NCBI GenBank assembly: GCA_964651245.1
Contig: CAZYVI010000001.1
Location: 62,001 to 126,000 of the forward strand
Origin: Avedoeria sp964651245
GTDB lineage: Bacteria; Chloroflexota; Anaerolineae; Epilineales; Epilineaceae
Length of the DNA stretch: 64,000 nt
Reading direction: 5' to 3'
Made by a program: the position numbers and the translations under genes. This document shows, piece by piece, positions 8,476 through 17,192 of the stretch (position 1 is its first letter; each line of letters starts with the position of its first letter). Under the pieces are notes generated by a model, which saw only the letters and a list, made by a program, of their open reading frames with translations, did no database searches and was not told the origin of the DNA.

Positions 8476-11400
8476 ATGACCTCGCGCCCCCCGCACCCAC
8501 GATCGATCCCCGCCACCGCGGCCGGCCTCGTGGCCGCTGCCGTCGGCCTCGTCGTCCTCGGCTCGTCGGCGCACGCCGGCATCTCGGGGATGGCCGCGAG
8601 CGGCATCCAACTCCACAATGTCGGCGCCGGCGCGACCGACCTCGAGTTCCGGCTGCGGCACGAGGCGGGCGACCCGCCCGTCACGATCCGCCGCGATGGC
8701 ATCGGCCCCCAACGGGCGTACAACCTCTATCTACCCGCCGAGGCGGCCCTGCGCACCGGCGCCTACGCCGGCACCGTCGTCGGGTCGGCGGACCTCGTCC
8801 CGCTGTCGCGGCTCGACTGGAGCGCCTCGAGCGCCAGCGCGATGTCGGGTGGCGCGCGCGCGGCCACGGTCGTCTCGGTGCCGCTCGTCCGCAACGACGG
8901 GTCATCGTTCGAGACGCTCGTCAGCATCCAGAACACGGACGAGGCCGCGCCGGCCTCGATCACCGTCCGGGCCATCCGCAGCGGCAGCGCCGCCGAGGTC
9001 GCCGCCGTTCCGCTCACGCTCGGCGCAGGCGGCTCGGCCACGCTCGACCTGGGGCGCAGCGCCGCCTTCGCCGCCCTGCAGCCCTTCGACGGCGCGCTCG
9101 TCCTCGACGCCGACCGTCCGATCGCCGCGTCGGTCCTGATCGACGGCGTCGATGGCCCCGGGGTGGCGGGCTATGCCGCGCCGACGGCGGGCGAGGCGTC
9201 GCCGGTGCTGCTGTTGCCCTATGTGCCCATCGACGCCCTGGATGCGGCGGGCCGGCGCTGGCGTGCCGACCTCGGGCTCCACAACCCGGGCGTGGGCGAC
9301 GCCTCGGCCACGCTCACCGTCGAGGGGGTGGGCGCGTGCGACGGAGACGATCACACGGCGCCGCTGACGCTGCCGGCCGGCGGCGCCGCCCGCGTCGATC
9401 TCGGCCCCGACGCCACCGGGATCGCCGCCGGCTGCACGGCGGTCGCGCGCATCACCGTCGATGGGGGCGCCTCGCTCACCGGCGCGCTGCTCGCCCGTGG
9501 CCGCAGCGCGGCCGGCGCCAGCGCCGCCCTTGTCGGCTACACCGCGCTGCCGCTGGCCGCCGCGCGCGACGACCTGGCGGCGCCGATCTGGCGGGCGAAC
9601 CACACGTCGTGGCGCTTCACCACCCGGCTGCACCTCTTCAATCCGGGCGCCGCGCCCGTCGATGCCACGCTCGAGGTCTGGACGTCGAGCGGCACGGCGG
9701 TGGCTTGTCCGGAAGCTTGCGCGCTGACGGTGCCGCCCGGGGGGCTCGTCGTCGACGGCGGGCTGGGCGGGGCGATGGCCGCCGGGAGCTACGGCAGCGC
9801 CCGGATCCGCGCCGCAGGCGCCCTGGTCGGCGTCGTGGTCGACGCCGCCGAGCGGGCCGACGACGCCGCGTTCACACTCCTGTCCACCGCCGACGTCGGC
9901 CGGCGCTGGCTGCCGCTGCTGCTGCGCGATGGTTCCGCGGCCGGTCGGCCGACGGAGATACCGCCCACGCCCGTGGCGTCGACCACGCCGGTGCCGGTCG
10001 GAACGCCGGTCGCCTGGCCCGCCCCGGTGCCCGGCGACGGGCGCATGGGCGTGGCGGTGGCGGGCCTCTCGCTGTTCAACCACGAGGCCCAGCCGCACAC
10101 CGCGCGGGTCGAGTTCTGGCCGGCGAGCGGCGAGCCTCGGATCGTCGAGCGCCCCGGCGTGGAGCCGGCCGGCCTGTTGCACATCTACGTGCCGGCGTCG
10201 ACCGAGCTCGTCAACGGCTCCTACCTCGCCTACGTCGAGAACGACGCCTTCGAGTCGCCGGTCCTGCGGCTCGACTGGATGGTGACCGGCGGCGCGCTGT
10301 CGCTGTCGTCATCGGCGGCCGACGATCACATCGTGCTACCGCTCCGGCTGCGACCCACCGAGCGCGCCATCTTGCGCGTCGGCATGCCGGCGAACACCGG
10401 CTTCACCACCGGCACGGTGGACTTCGGCGCCGGCGCGGAGCCGATCACGGTTGCATCGCAGCGGTTCGTCACGCTGGCGGTGCCGCGCGGCGCGCGCGTC
10501 GCCGAGGTGCGCATGGACCGCCCGGTCGTCGCCAGTGCCCTCGTCTTCGATGACGGCGTCGGGCGCGCCGTCTATGACGTCACCGGCTTCGGCGCCGGCG
10601 ATGCCTCGACCGAGCGATGGATCGTGCGCGCCCACCGCGCGGCGCCGCTGGTCGATGCGCTGGGCGTGACGCGCTCGACGCGCATCGTCGTCGCCAACCC
10701 GTCGGCCGCCGACGTTCTCGTGACGGCCACGCTGTACGGCGAGGCCGGCGCCTGTGCCGGCCAGGCCATCGCCGTCGGCCCCCGAACGGTCGCCCGCGGC
10801 GATGCCATCGCGATCGACCTCGCTGACGAGACGGCCGTGCCCGAGGGCTGCAGCGGTCCGCTGCAGCTGAACGGCAGCGGTCCGTTCGTCGCCAACGGCG
10901 TCGAGTCGAGCTATGCGTCGGGCCAGCGGGCCGCCGCCGCCGCCGCGCCGGCCGTCGCGCCTGGCGCGGCCCGCGACGACCTCTGGCTGCCGGTCGTCAT
11001 GCTCGCCCACACGCCGATGGGGCTCACGACCGACGTGAGCGTCGTCAACCCGGGGCCGATGCCGCGGACGGTGACGCTGAGCGCGAAGCGCAGCGACGGC
11101 GTCGACGTGCCGGTGCCCGGCGCGTCGGTGGTGTTGCCGCCCCTGGGGGGCCACGTCTTCCGCGGCGCCGACGCGCTCGGCCACCTGGTGCGCTCCTACG
11201 GCAGCGGGCGGATCACCTCAGACGGTCCGGTCGTGGTCCGGGTCGACACGTTCGCCGCCACCGGCCGACTCGACACGACGGCGCTCCTGGCCCGGGCGAG
11301 CGCCGGGCAGGCGGTGCGGGTGCCGGGCGAGCAGCACGTGCTGTGGGCCGAGCGTAACAGCGACATCGCCCAAGCCGTGCCGACCGCGCCGGCCGCGCCG

Positions 11401-12030
11401 ACGCCCACCGCCGTGCCGCCGTCCGCGCCGACGCCCACCGCCGTGCCGCCGTCCGCACCGACGCCGACCGCCGCGCCGACATCTGGGCCGCCGCTCGAGC
11501 CGCCCGTCGTCGTCCTGGCCGTGGGCCTGGTCAACGTGGCCGGCGGCGCCGCGCCAGGCTGCGCGGCCTGCGACGGCGTCTACGGTGACGACGATCGCGC
11601 GGCGGCGGCGCGCTCGCCGTTGCCCCGGCTGCGGTTCGTGGCCGAGGACCCGACCGGCCGGCGCCTGGCCGTGGCGCACAGCTCGGCCGTCGACGGGCTC
11701 CAGGTCGCCGCGCTGCCGATCGCCGCGGCCGACGCCGCCGGCACCGTCGTGGTGCGCGTCGACAGCGGGCCGGGCGGCTGGACCGGCTGCCCGAACGCGC
11801 CGCTGCGCCGCGAGCTGACGTTCAAGGACTTCACGCTGGGCACCGCCCGGCTCGACTTCCACTTCAGCAACCACTGCACGCCGGCCGGCGGCCCGCCGCT
11901 GGTGCCGGTGGCGCTGCCCGACCTGCCGACGCGCCTGGGCTGGCACGACCTCTTCTTCCCGTTCGCCTCGGCGGGTCCATCGCGCGGCGCGCAATCGGCG
12001 CTCCGATCGCCGGGCGCCGTCGGGCAATAG
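8476..12030 (+). CDS. Large exported repetitive beta-rich protein, function unknown
   Basis: The protein has 1184 residues. An N-terminal signal peptide (hydrophobic residues about 14-34, ending SSAHA) precedes a series of modules that recur at least four times. Each has a phrase about vector-like position (LYLPAEAALRTGAYAGTV; IYVPASTELVNGSYLAYV), a LDW motif (LSRLDWS; LRLDWMV) and a Gly/Ala-rich beta module ending in a short tryptophan or leucine LP phrase (RRWLPLLLR, DLWLPVVML). Residues 970-1005 form a Pro/Thr/Ala linker made by a 30-bp DNA tandem repeat. The last 180 residues contain two cysteine pairs (GCAACDG; TGCPNAP). The module phrases resemble the 875-residue surface protein at 39617-42244. 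The following gene is an ECF sigma factor only 16 bp downstream. Family not recognised; an extracellular role is inferred. Confidence 0.85.
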   Translation: MTSRPPHPRSIPATAAGLVAAAVGLVVLGSSAHAGISGMAASGIQLHNVGAGATDLEFRLRHEAGDPPVTIRRDGIGPQRAYNLYLPAEAALRTGAYAGTVVGSADLVPLSRLDWSASSASAMSGGARAATVVSVPLVRNDGSSFETLVSIQNTDEAAPASITVRAIRSGSAAEVAAVPLTLGAGGSATLDLGRSAAFAALQPFDGALVLDADRPIAASVLIDGVDGPGVAGYAAPTAGEASPVLLLPYVPIDALDAAGRRWRADLGLHNPGVGDASATLTVEGVGACDGDDHTAPLTLPAGGAARVDLGPDATGIAAGCTAVARITVDGGASLTGALLARGRSAAGASAALVGYTALPLAAARDDLAAPIWRANHTSWRFTTRLHLFNPGAAPVDATLEVWTSSGTAVACPEACALTVPPGGLVVDGGLGGAMAAGSYGSARIRAAGALVGVVVDAAERADDAAFTLLSTADVGRRWLPLLLRDGSAAGRPTEIPPTPVASTTPVPVGTPVAWPAPVPGDGRMGVAVAGLSLFNHEAQPHTARVEFWPASGEPRIVERPGVEPAGLLHIYVPASTELVNGSYLAYVENDAFESPVLRLDWMVTGGALSLSSSAADDHIVLPLRLRPTERAILRVGMPANTGFTTGTVDFGAGAEPITVASQRFVTLAVPRGARVAEVRMDRPVVASALVFDDGVGRAVYDVTGFGAGDASTERWIVRAHRAAPLVDALGVTRSTRIVVANPSAADVLVTATLYGEAGACAGQAIAVGPRTVARGDAIAIDLADETAVPEGCSGPLQLNGSGPFVANGVESSYASGQRAAAAAAPAVAPGAARDDLWLPVVMLAHTPMGLTTDVSVVNPGPMPRTVTLSAKRSDGVDVPVPGASVVLPPLGGHVFRGADALGHLVRSYGSGRITSDGPVVVRVDTFAATGRLDTTALLARASAGQAVRVPGEQHVLWAERNSDIAQAVPTAPAAPTPTAVPPSAPTPTAVPPSAPTPTAAPTSGPPLEPPVVVLAVGLVNVAGGAAPGCAACDGVYGDDDRAAAARSPLPRLRFVAEDPTGRRLAVAHSSAVDGLQVAALPIAAADAAGTVVVRVDSGPGGWTGCPNAPLRRELTFKDFTLGTARLDFHFSNHCTPAGGPPLVPVALPDLPTRLGWHDLFFPFASAGPSRGAQSALRSPGAVGQ
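11395..11481 (+). repeat. 30-bp tandem repeat in linker
   Basis: Two identical 30-bp units (11395-11424 and 11425-11454) and a diverged partial third encode the repeating linker APTPTAVPPS in the exported protein. In-frame unit length means copy-number change would alter linker length only. Confidence 0.85.
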
Positions 12031-12046
12031 GCCGGACGCGTCGACC

Positions 12047-12673
12047 GTGCGCCTCTCTCGGCGCGCTTCCCCCGCGCCGCCGACGCCCGCGGTCGGCGCC
12101 GCGGCGAGCCCGGAGCCTCTCTCCGGGCTCGCCGCGCGGGCCGTGGCCGGCGACGGCCCGGCGCTGGCCGAGCTCTACCGCGCGAGGGTCGATCGGACCT
12201 TCCGCTACCTCCGGCTGCACGTCGGCGACGACGCCGTGGCGGCCGACCTTACACAGGAGGTCTGGGTGCGTGCGATGGGCGGCGTGCGCACCGTGGAAGA
12301 CCCGGACCGCTTCGACGCCTGGCTGTTCGCGATCGCCCGCAACGCCCTGCGCCGACACTGGCAACGGTACCGCCGGCAGCGCCGGCGCGAGGCTCCGCTC
12401 GAGGACGACACGCTCGCCGGCGCGGCCGCCGCCGTCGCCGGGGCGTCAGCGGACCGCGACGATCCCGACGCTGCCTGGCGGACCGCGGCGCTCTCGGCCG
12501 CGGTGGCGACGCTGTCGGCCCTGCAGCGCGACGTGATCGCGCTGCGCTTCGGCGCCGGCTACAGCGTCGGCGAGACGGCGGCCCTGCTCGATCGCAGCGA
12601 GGCGGCCGTCAAACAGCTCCAACACCGGGCGCTGGTCGCGCTGCGCGAACGCCTGCAAGATGGGGACCGGTAG
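12047..12673 (+). CDS. ECF-type RNA polymerase sigma factor
   Basis: The protein has 208 residues and a GTG start at 12047. Region 2 spans about residues 28-110, with the typical DLTQEVWVRA motif and FDAWLFAIARNALRRHWQR; region 4 spans about 145-200, with LQRDVIALRFGAGYSVGETAALL and an AVKQLQHRAL recognition helix. This is the sigma-70 family group 4 layout, without regions 1 and 3. It directs RNA polymerase to a small regulon, usually under control of a co-encoded membrane anti-sigma factor. The next gene starts 3 bp after its stop and encodes a one-TM protein with a short cytosolic N-terminus, which fits that role. Located among exported-protein genes, so an envelope regulon is inferred. 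Confidence 0.95.
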   Translation: MRLSRRASPAPPTPAVGAAASPEPLSGLAARAVAGDGPALAELYRARVDRTFRYLRLHVGDDAVAADLTQEVWVRAMGGVRTVEDPDRFDAWLFAIARNALRRHWQRYRRQRRREAPLEDDTLAGAAAAVAGASADRDDPDAAWRTAALSAAVATLSALQRDVIALRFGAGYSVGETAALLDRSEAAVKQLQHRALVALRERLQDGDR

Positions 12674-12676
12674 ACC

Positions 12677-15600
12677 ATGAACGAGCACCCCGAAGCGCGC
12701 GCCGCCCAATCGACCGCCGAGCGGCTGGCCGCCGCCCTCGAGTCGTCCACGGCCGTCGCCGGCCGTAGGAGCGCCGAGAGCGACCTCGACGCGCTCGTGG
12801 CGCTCGCGGCGGCGATCACCGCCCTGCCGCCGCTCGACGCGACCCGCCGGGCGGCCATCGACGCCGCCGTCGCCGGCGCCGTCCCCGCCCCGACGCCGCG
12901 CCATCATCGGCCGGGCTCGACGCTCGTCGTCGCGGCGCTCCTGGGCGGCGCGCTGTGGGCCGCGCTGGGCGGCGGCGACGGCGCCCAGCCGGCCACCGCT
13001 CCGGCGTCCGCGCCGCGCACCCCGGCCGCCGAGCCGAGCGCCACGCTCGTGCGTCGGCGCGCGTCGCTCGACGACGCCGCCCGCACGCCCGCCGGTCGAG
13101 CGACCGGGCCGGCAGCGGACGCGGCGCGCCCCGCCCAGGCCCGACCGCCCTTGGCAGCCGCGGCGCCGTCGCGCGCCCCGACCGCCCATCCGCCCGCGCC
13201 CCCAACCGCCCTGCCGGCGCCCGCCGCGAGCGACCGCGCACCCGTCTCCCGCCCCGCCACTGCCGGCGGCGGTGAGCGGACCGCGCCGCCGCCCGGCCCG
13301 CCCCCGTCGGCCGCGCAGGCACCGTGCGGCCCCGACATGCCGGCGCACGGCATCGCCGTGCACGTCGTCGACGACGAGGGCCGGCCGGTCGGCGACGCCG
13401 AGCTGGCGATCGGCGCCGCGCCGGACGGACCGCTCGACGTCTTCGCGGTCACCGCCGACGACGGCTGCCGCCACGTCGGGCTCGGCCCGGGCCGCTACCA
13501 CCTGCGCGCCAGCGCCGACGGCCGGACGCGCTGGTTCCGTGCGGCGGCCGACCGCGATGCCGCCGACGTCCTCGACCTCGGCGACGCCCGCGCGGACATC
13601 ACGGTCACGCTAGGCCTGCCCGGCGTCGACGACGGCGCCGGCCACGGCGCCGCGGCGTCATCGCCCGACGCGCCCGACGCACGCGACGGGCCTGACGCGG
13701 CCGACGGCGGCGTGGCCGATGCGGGCGCCGAGGCCGACGACGCCGGCACGGTCGGCGCGCCGCCGGGCGTGCGCCCGCAGCTCCAGCACGCCGGGCCCAA
13801 CGACGCGCCCCTCGATGCCAGCCAGGCCGGCGGCGCCGTGACGGCGGTCGCCCACGACGACGCGCGCGACGTGCTGTGGGCGGTCGTCGGACCGCGGGTG
13901 ACGGCGTGGCGGCACGACGGCGGCTGGCAGAGGCTCGGCGTGTCGGCGGTGCTGCCGTCGGTGCCCGAGGCCCTCGCTGTCGGCGACGGCCGTGTCGTGG
14001 TTGGGGTGCGGGTGGCGGGTCGGGCGGAGCTCTGGGTGCTCGACGCCGCTTGGCCGAGCGCTCCGCCGATCGTGGCGCAGGTGCCGTTGGCGCGCAGCGG
14101 CGCCACCGCGATCGGCGCCGTCGCCGTCGGCGGCACCCTCGCCTGGGCCGTGACCGACCGCGGCGTGTCGATCGTCGACCTCAAGCCGACGGCGCCGGTC
14201 GAGCGCGGCGTCGTCGCGACGGCCGACGGGCGCGTCGACGCCATGGACGCCCTCGACTGGCAGGGCGGGATCACCCTCTCCGGCGATCCCACCGTCGCCG
14301 TCGTCGCCCGGCCGTGGGGCCTCTGGGTCGTCGATGCCCTCGACCCCGACCGGCCGCGCGTGCGGTCGGGGCCGCCGTCCCGCCCGGACGACCGTGCGTG
14401 GCCCGCCTTCGCCGTGGCGGCGCGCGGTCGCGAGGTCGTCGTGGTCGACGTCGCCGCGCCCGGGCCGGGCATCGTGCGCATCGTCGACATCGTCGCCCCC
14501 GACCGGCCCGTCGTCGTGGCCGAGCGCGACCTGGCGGACGCCGCGTCTTGGATCGCCCCGACGACGCCGCACCCGCGCGACGACCCGCGCGGCGGCCGCT
14601 CGCGCGGGCCCTCGGTCGCCTGGCGCGGCGACCATGTCGTCGTCGTCGCCGCGGACGGCACCGGCTGGACCGCGCTGCGGCGGTCGACCGGTCTGCGCGG
14701 CGATCCACGTGGCGGCGCACTCGCAGCGTGGTCCGCCAGCCGCGCCGCGGTGGCGCTGGTTGGGCGTGGCGAGGACGGGGGCAGCCTCCCGACCGTGGCC
14801 GTCGCGGCCGGCGACGCCGGCCTCATCGGCGTCGCCGACGGCGTCGCGCGCACGGCGCCGGCGATCCCGCCGCCGCTCTGGCAGTCGACCCTCGGCATCG
14901 ACGGGCGCCATCTCCTCGGCGCGGCCGGGCCAGCCGGCCTCGCCGTCGTCCCCGTCACGGCCGACGGCCTGGCGCCGGCGGCGCCGTGGGCGCTCGACCA
15001 CCGCGGCACGCCGTGCGGCGCGGTGACGGCCGTGGCGGCGGGCGCGGTCGACGTCGCCCTGACGCAGGGCTGTGGCCTCGTCACCCTGGCCGTCGATGCG
15101 GGCGGCCGCCCGTCGGTCGTCGGCGCGCTACCGTGGAGAGCGCCGCCGCCCGCCGCGGCCGGCACCGTGGCATCGCCGTTGGCGGCGCACGGCCGGCACG
15201 CGGCGTGGATCGAGCGGCGGGCGATCGCCGGACCGGTCATCGTCGCAGCCGACGTCGGCCGGCCGGCGCAACCGGTGGCCGTCGACGTCGCCCCGCCCGC
15301 CGACGGCACGCCGATCGCGGTCGGATGGACCGACGACGCCCTCTGGTCCGTTGTCGTGGCGCCGCTGGGCGACGCCGCGCTGTGGCGCTGGCCGATCGGC
15401 GCGCTCGGCCGCGCCCCGACGCGCTGGGCCGACCTCGACCGGGCCCACCGTGTCATCGACGCGGCGCCGAGCGGGTTGCGCCTGAGCTGGCCGCTGGGCG
15501 ATCCGGCCGTGGCGGCGGTCGGCACGGCGGCGCCGGTCGCGTCCGTCGCGTCGCGACGCGGCCCTGGCATGGGGAGGGCGGCGACGGCGACGATGCCGCT

Positions 15601-16450
15601 CGGGCGCGCGCTGTGGCTCGCGTCCGACGGTCATGCGCTCGTCGCCCTCGACGCGGCCGCTGACCTGGCGACGATCGGCGCGGGGCTGGAGCTGCCCCAC
15701 GGCCAGCTCGTCGATGCCTGGTCCACGTCGCCGCAACGCGACGATGTGCACGTCGTCGGCCGCGACGTCGTTGTCTCGCTCGGTGACGCCGGGATCGTGC
15801 GGTTGCCCGAGGCGGTGGTGCGCGCCTCGACCACGGCGTCCCCGGCCGCGCGCGCCACGTCCATCTACCTCCCGGTCCTTGGCGCAGCGCGCGGTAGCCC
15901 GGCGCCGCGGGCCGTGGTGCTCGTCGACGGCACGGCGGCCGCGGCGGCCTGGTTCGCGGCGAACGGCGGCGGCGACACCCTGGCGGCGGCCGTCGACGCC
16001 TGGCGCCGCGCGCGGCCGGACCATGCCTTCGACGGGGCGACGTGGGGCGCCTGGGCCGAGCACGCCGGCCCGCTCGCCCCGGCCACCGCCGGGCGGCTCG
16101 TGGCGCGGATCGCCACCGCCCCGGCCCACGACCGCCGCGCCGACGCCGCGCTCGCCCTGGCCCACGCCGTGCTTGACCGGCCCGGCTTGGCCAACGGATC
16201 CGCCGCCGGCGCCGACGTCGTCGTCCTGCTCGCGGCCGGCGACAGCGCGCCGGCCAGCGTGCCGGGCGCCGAGGCGCGCGCCCGGCGTCTGCGCGTGCGC
16301 GGCGCCGCGTTCGTCGTCGTGACGCTCGGCGCGCTGCCCGATGCGCCGGGGCTCGAGCGCATCGCCCGCGCGGCGGGTGGCGCGGTCGTCGCGGCGGTCA
16401 GCGCGGAGGCGCTGGCGCGGGCGCTCGACAACGACCCCGCGGCGCCGTAG
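12677..16450 (+). CDS. Giant single-TM protein, putative anti-sigma-like sensor with propeller and vWA-like ectodomain
   Basis: The protein has 1257 residues. Residues 1-75 are cytosolic and helical (DALVALAAAITALPPLDATRR), the size and position expected of an anti-sigma domain, though no zinc-binding anti-sigma motif is present. A TM helix (about 77-95, LVVAALLGGALWAAL) is followed by a Pro/Ala-rich stalk to about residue 215. Residues 222-315 resemble a carboxypeptidase-regulatory beta-sandwich (AVHVVDDEGRPVGDAELAI). Residues 380-1050 look like repeated propeller blades (VTAVAHDDARDVLWAV; LWVVDALDPDRPRV). IYLPV occurs at about 1063. The last 180 residues resemble a von Willebrand A domain (VVLVDGT start; helix-strand alternation) with an incomplete MIDAS: DGT stands in place of DxSxS. 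Tight coupling to the ECF sigma gene suggests a one-piece extracellular sensor. That function is inference. Confidence 0.85.
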   Translation: MNEHPEARAAQSTAERLAAALESSTAVAGRRSAESDLDALVALAAAITALPPLDATRRAAIDAAVAGAVPAPTPRHHRPGSTLVVAALLGGALWAALGGGDGAQPATAPASAPRTPAAEPSATLVRRRASLDDAARTPAGRATGPAADAARPAQARPPLAAAAPSRAPTAHPPAPPTALPAPAASDRAPVSRPATAGGGERTAPPPGPPPSAAQAPCGPDMPAHGIAVHVVDDEGRPVGDAELAIGAAPDGPLDVFAVTADDGCRHVGLGPGRYHLRASADGRTRWFRAAADRDAADVLDLGDARADITVTLGLPGVDDGAGHGAAASSPDAPDARDGPDAADGGVADAGAEADDAGTVGAPPGVRPQLQHAGPNDAPLDASQAGGAVTAVAHDDARDVLWAVVGPRVTAWRHDGGWQRLGVSAVLPSVPEALAVGDGRVVVGVRVAGRAELWVLDAAWPSAPPIVAQVPLARSGATAIGAVAVGGTLAWAVTDRGVSIVDLKPTAPVERGVVATADGRVDAMDALDWQGGITLSGDPTVAVVARPWGLWVVDALDPDRPRVRSGPPSRPDDRAWPAFAVAARGREVVVVDVAAPGPGIVRIVDIVAPDRPVVVAERDLADAASWIAPTTPHPRDDPRGGRSRGPSVAWRGDHVVVVAADGTGWTALRRSTGLRGDPRGGALAAWSASRAAVALVGRGEDGGSLPTVAVAAGDAGLIGVADGVARTAPAIPPPLWQSTLGIDGRHLLGAAGPAGLAVVPVTADGLAPAAPWALDHRGTPCGAVTAVAAGAVDVALTQGCGLVTLAVDAGGRPSVVGALPWRAPPPAAAGTVASPLAAHGRHAAWIERRAIAGPVIVAADVGRPAQPVAVDVAPPADGTPIAVGWTDDALWSVVVAPLGDAALWRWPIGALGRAPTRWADLDRAHRVIDAAPSGLRLSWPLGDPAVAAVGTAAPVASVASRRGPGMGRAATATMPLGRALWLASDGHALVALDAAADLATIGAGLELPHGQLVDAWSTSPQRDDVHVVGRDVVVSLGDAGIVRLPEAVVRASTTASPAARATSIYLPVLGAARGSPAPRAVVLVDGTAAAAAWFAANGGGDTLAAAVDAWRRARPDHAFDGATWGAWAEHAGPLAPATAGRLVARIATAPAHDRRADAALALAHAVLDRPGLANGSAAGADVVVLLAAGDSAPASVPGAEARARRLRVRGAAFVVVTLGALPDAPGLERIARAAGGAVVAAVSAEALARALDNDPAAP

Positions 16451-16540
16451 CGGGCGTCGCGCCCTCGACGGCCGGGGCGGGCAGCTCCAGTCGGGCCGCC
16501 TCGGCCGCGCCGCGGTCGGTGGCGACGGCGGGGCGCGGGC

Positions 16541-16546
16541 TATACT
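16541..16546 (+). promoter_or_regulatory. -10 box TATACT for leaderless gene
   Basis: TATACT ends 7 nt before the ATG at 16554, so transcription would start at or next to the start codon. No ribosome-binding site lies between. No clear -35 is seen. Confidence 0.6.
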
Positions 16547-16553
16547 CGCGCCA

Positions 16554-16943
16554 ATGCTCGCTACCGCCCCCCCGACCCGCCGCGCCCCGCTGTCCCGCGC
16601 CCTGCGGGGTGCCATGTTCGTCGGCGTGCTGGCCGCCAGCCTGGGGTCACAGGGCCAGGCCGCTGCGCCTGGCCCGCTCGGCCGGCTCGGCCCGCCGGCC
16701 GCCTGGGCCCAGGCGGCCCCCGCGCCACCCGCCACGCCCACGCCGCCCCGGTTCGCCGTCGAGGTCCGCCCGACGCCGCGCGGTGAGCCGTTCGGCCCGG
16801 CGCTGCCCGACCCGGCGGCGCCGCGCTCCCCGACCCCGACACCCACGCCGCCCGGCCGGCAGGCGGCGCGGATCGTCGCGCTGGCGGTCGTGGCGCTGCT
16901 GGCGGTGCGCGCGCTGCGGCTGCGCGAGGGCGACCGGCGCTAG
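16554..16943 (+). CDS. Small Pro-rich membrane protein, unknown
   Basis: The protein has 129 residues. The ATG at 16554 is chosen because it follows a -10 box at leaderless spacing and gives a signal-like N-terminus (basic, then MFVGVLAASLGSQGQA). The middle is Pro/Ala-rich (ATPTPPRF, SPTPTPTPP). The C-terminus has one hydrophobic helix (about 105-122, IVALAVVALLAVRAL) followed by a positive tail (RLREGDRR). This order (signal, Pro-rich exposed part, C-terminal TM, basic stop-transfer tail) would leave a small tail-anchored exported domain. It follows the giant sensor gene by about 100 bp, but its own promoter suggests separate control. No homologous family is recognised. Confidence 0.7.
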   Translation: MLATAPPTRRAPLSRALRGAMFVGVLAASLGSQGQAAAPGPLGRLGPPAAWAQAAPAPPATPTPPRFAVEVRPTPRGEPFGPALPDPAAPRSPTPTPTPPGRQAARIVALAVVALLAVRALRLREGDRR

Positions 16944-16987
16944 CCGTCGCGGCCCGCGGCGCCACGACCGCACCGACGGCTGAACGC

Positions 16988-17020
16988 ACCCACGGGCTGC
17001 CTTGTGGGCAGCCCGTGGGT
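16988..17020 (-). terminator. Terminator hairpin downstream of tRNA-Asp
   Basis: A perfect 14-bp stem (16988-17001 with 17007-17020) with a 5-nt loop begins 2 nt past the tRNA CCA end. There is no U-tract. It may also stop readthrough from the plus-strand gene ending at 16943. Confidence 0.8.
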
Positions 17021-17022
17021 CT

Positions 17023-17099
17023 TGGCGGGAGCGACGGGATTCGAACCCGCGATCTTCGGCTTGACAGGCCGATGTGTTAGGCCTCTACACCACGCCCCC
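17023..17099 (-). tRNA. tRNA-Asp (anticodon GTC), CCA encoded
   Basis: Read on the minus strand, the 77-nt sequence folds as a cloverleaf. The acceptor stem is GGGGGCG with CGCTCCC (one G-U pair). The anticodon stem CGGC/GCCG closes the loop CTGTCAA, which gives anticodon GTC. The T-arm is GCGGG-TTCGAAT-CCCGT. The discriminator base is G and CCA is encoded. The G discriminator and GTC anticodon are the known AspRS identity elements. It has its own promoter and terminator. Confidence 0.97.
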
Positions 17100-17163
17100 A
17101 GCTGTTCGGTTGTCCCACCCCGCGCCGGCCCGCAACCGTTGGCCGGGACCGCGGCGGCGGGCG

Positions 17164-17192
17164 AGGATACCATCGGCGCCGGGTGCTGTCAA
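17164..17192 (-). promoter_or_regulatory. Consensus sigma-70 promoter for tRNA-Asp
   Basis: On the minus strand, TTGACA (17187-17192) and TATCCT (17164-17169) are separated by exactly 17 nt. The TTGACA contains the TGA stop codon of ltaE, so the promoter is nested in the end of that gene. Transcription would start near 17157, about 58 nt before the tRNA. Confidence 0.85.
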
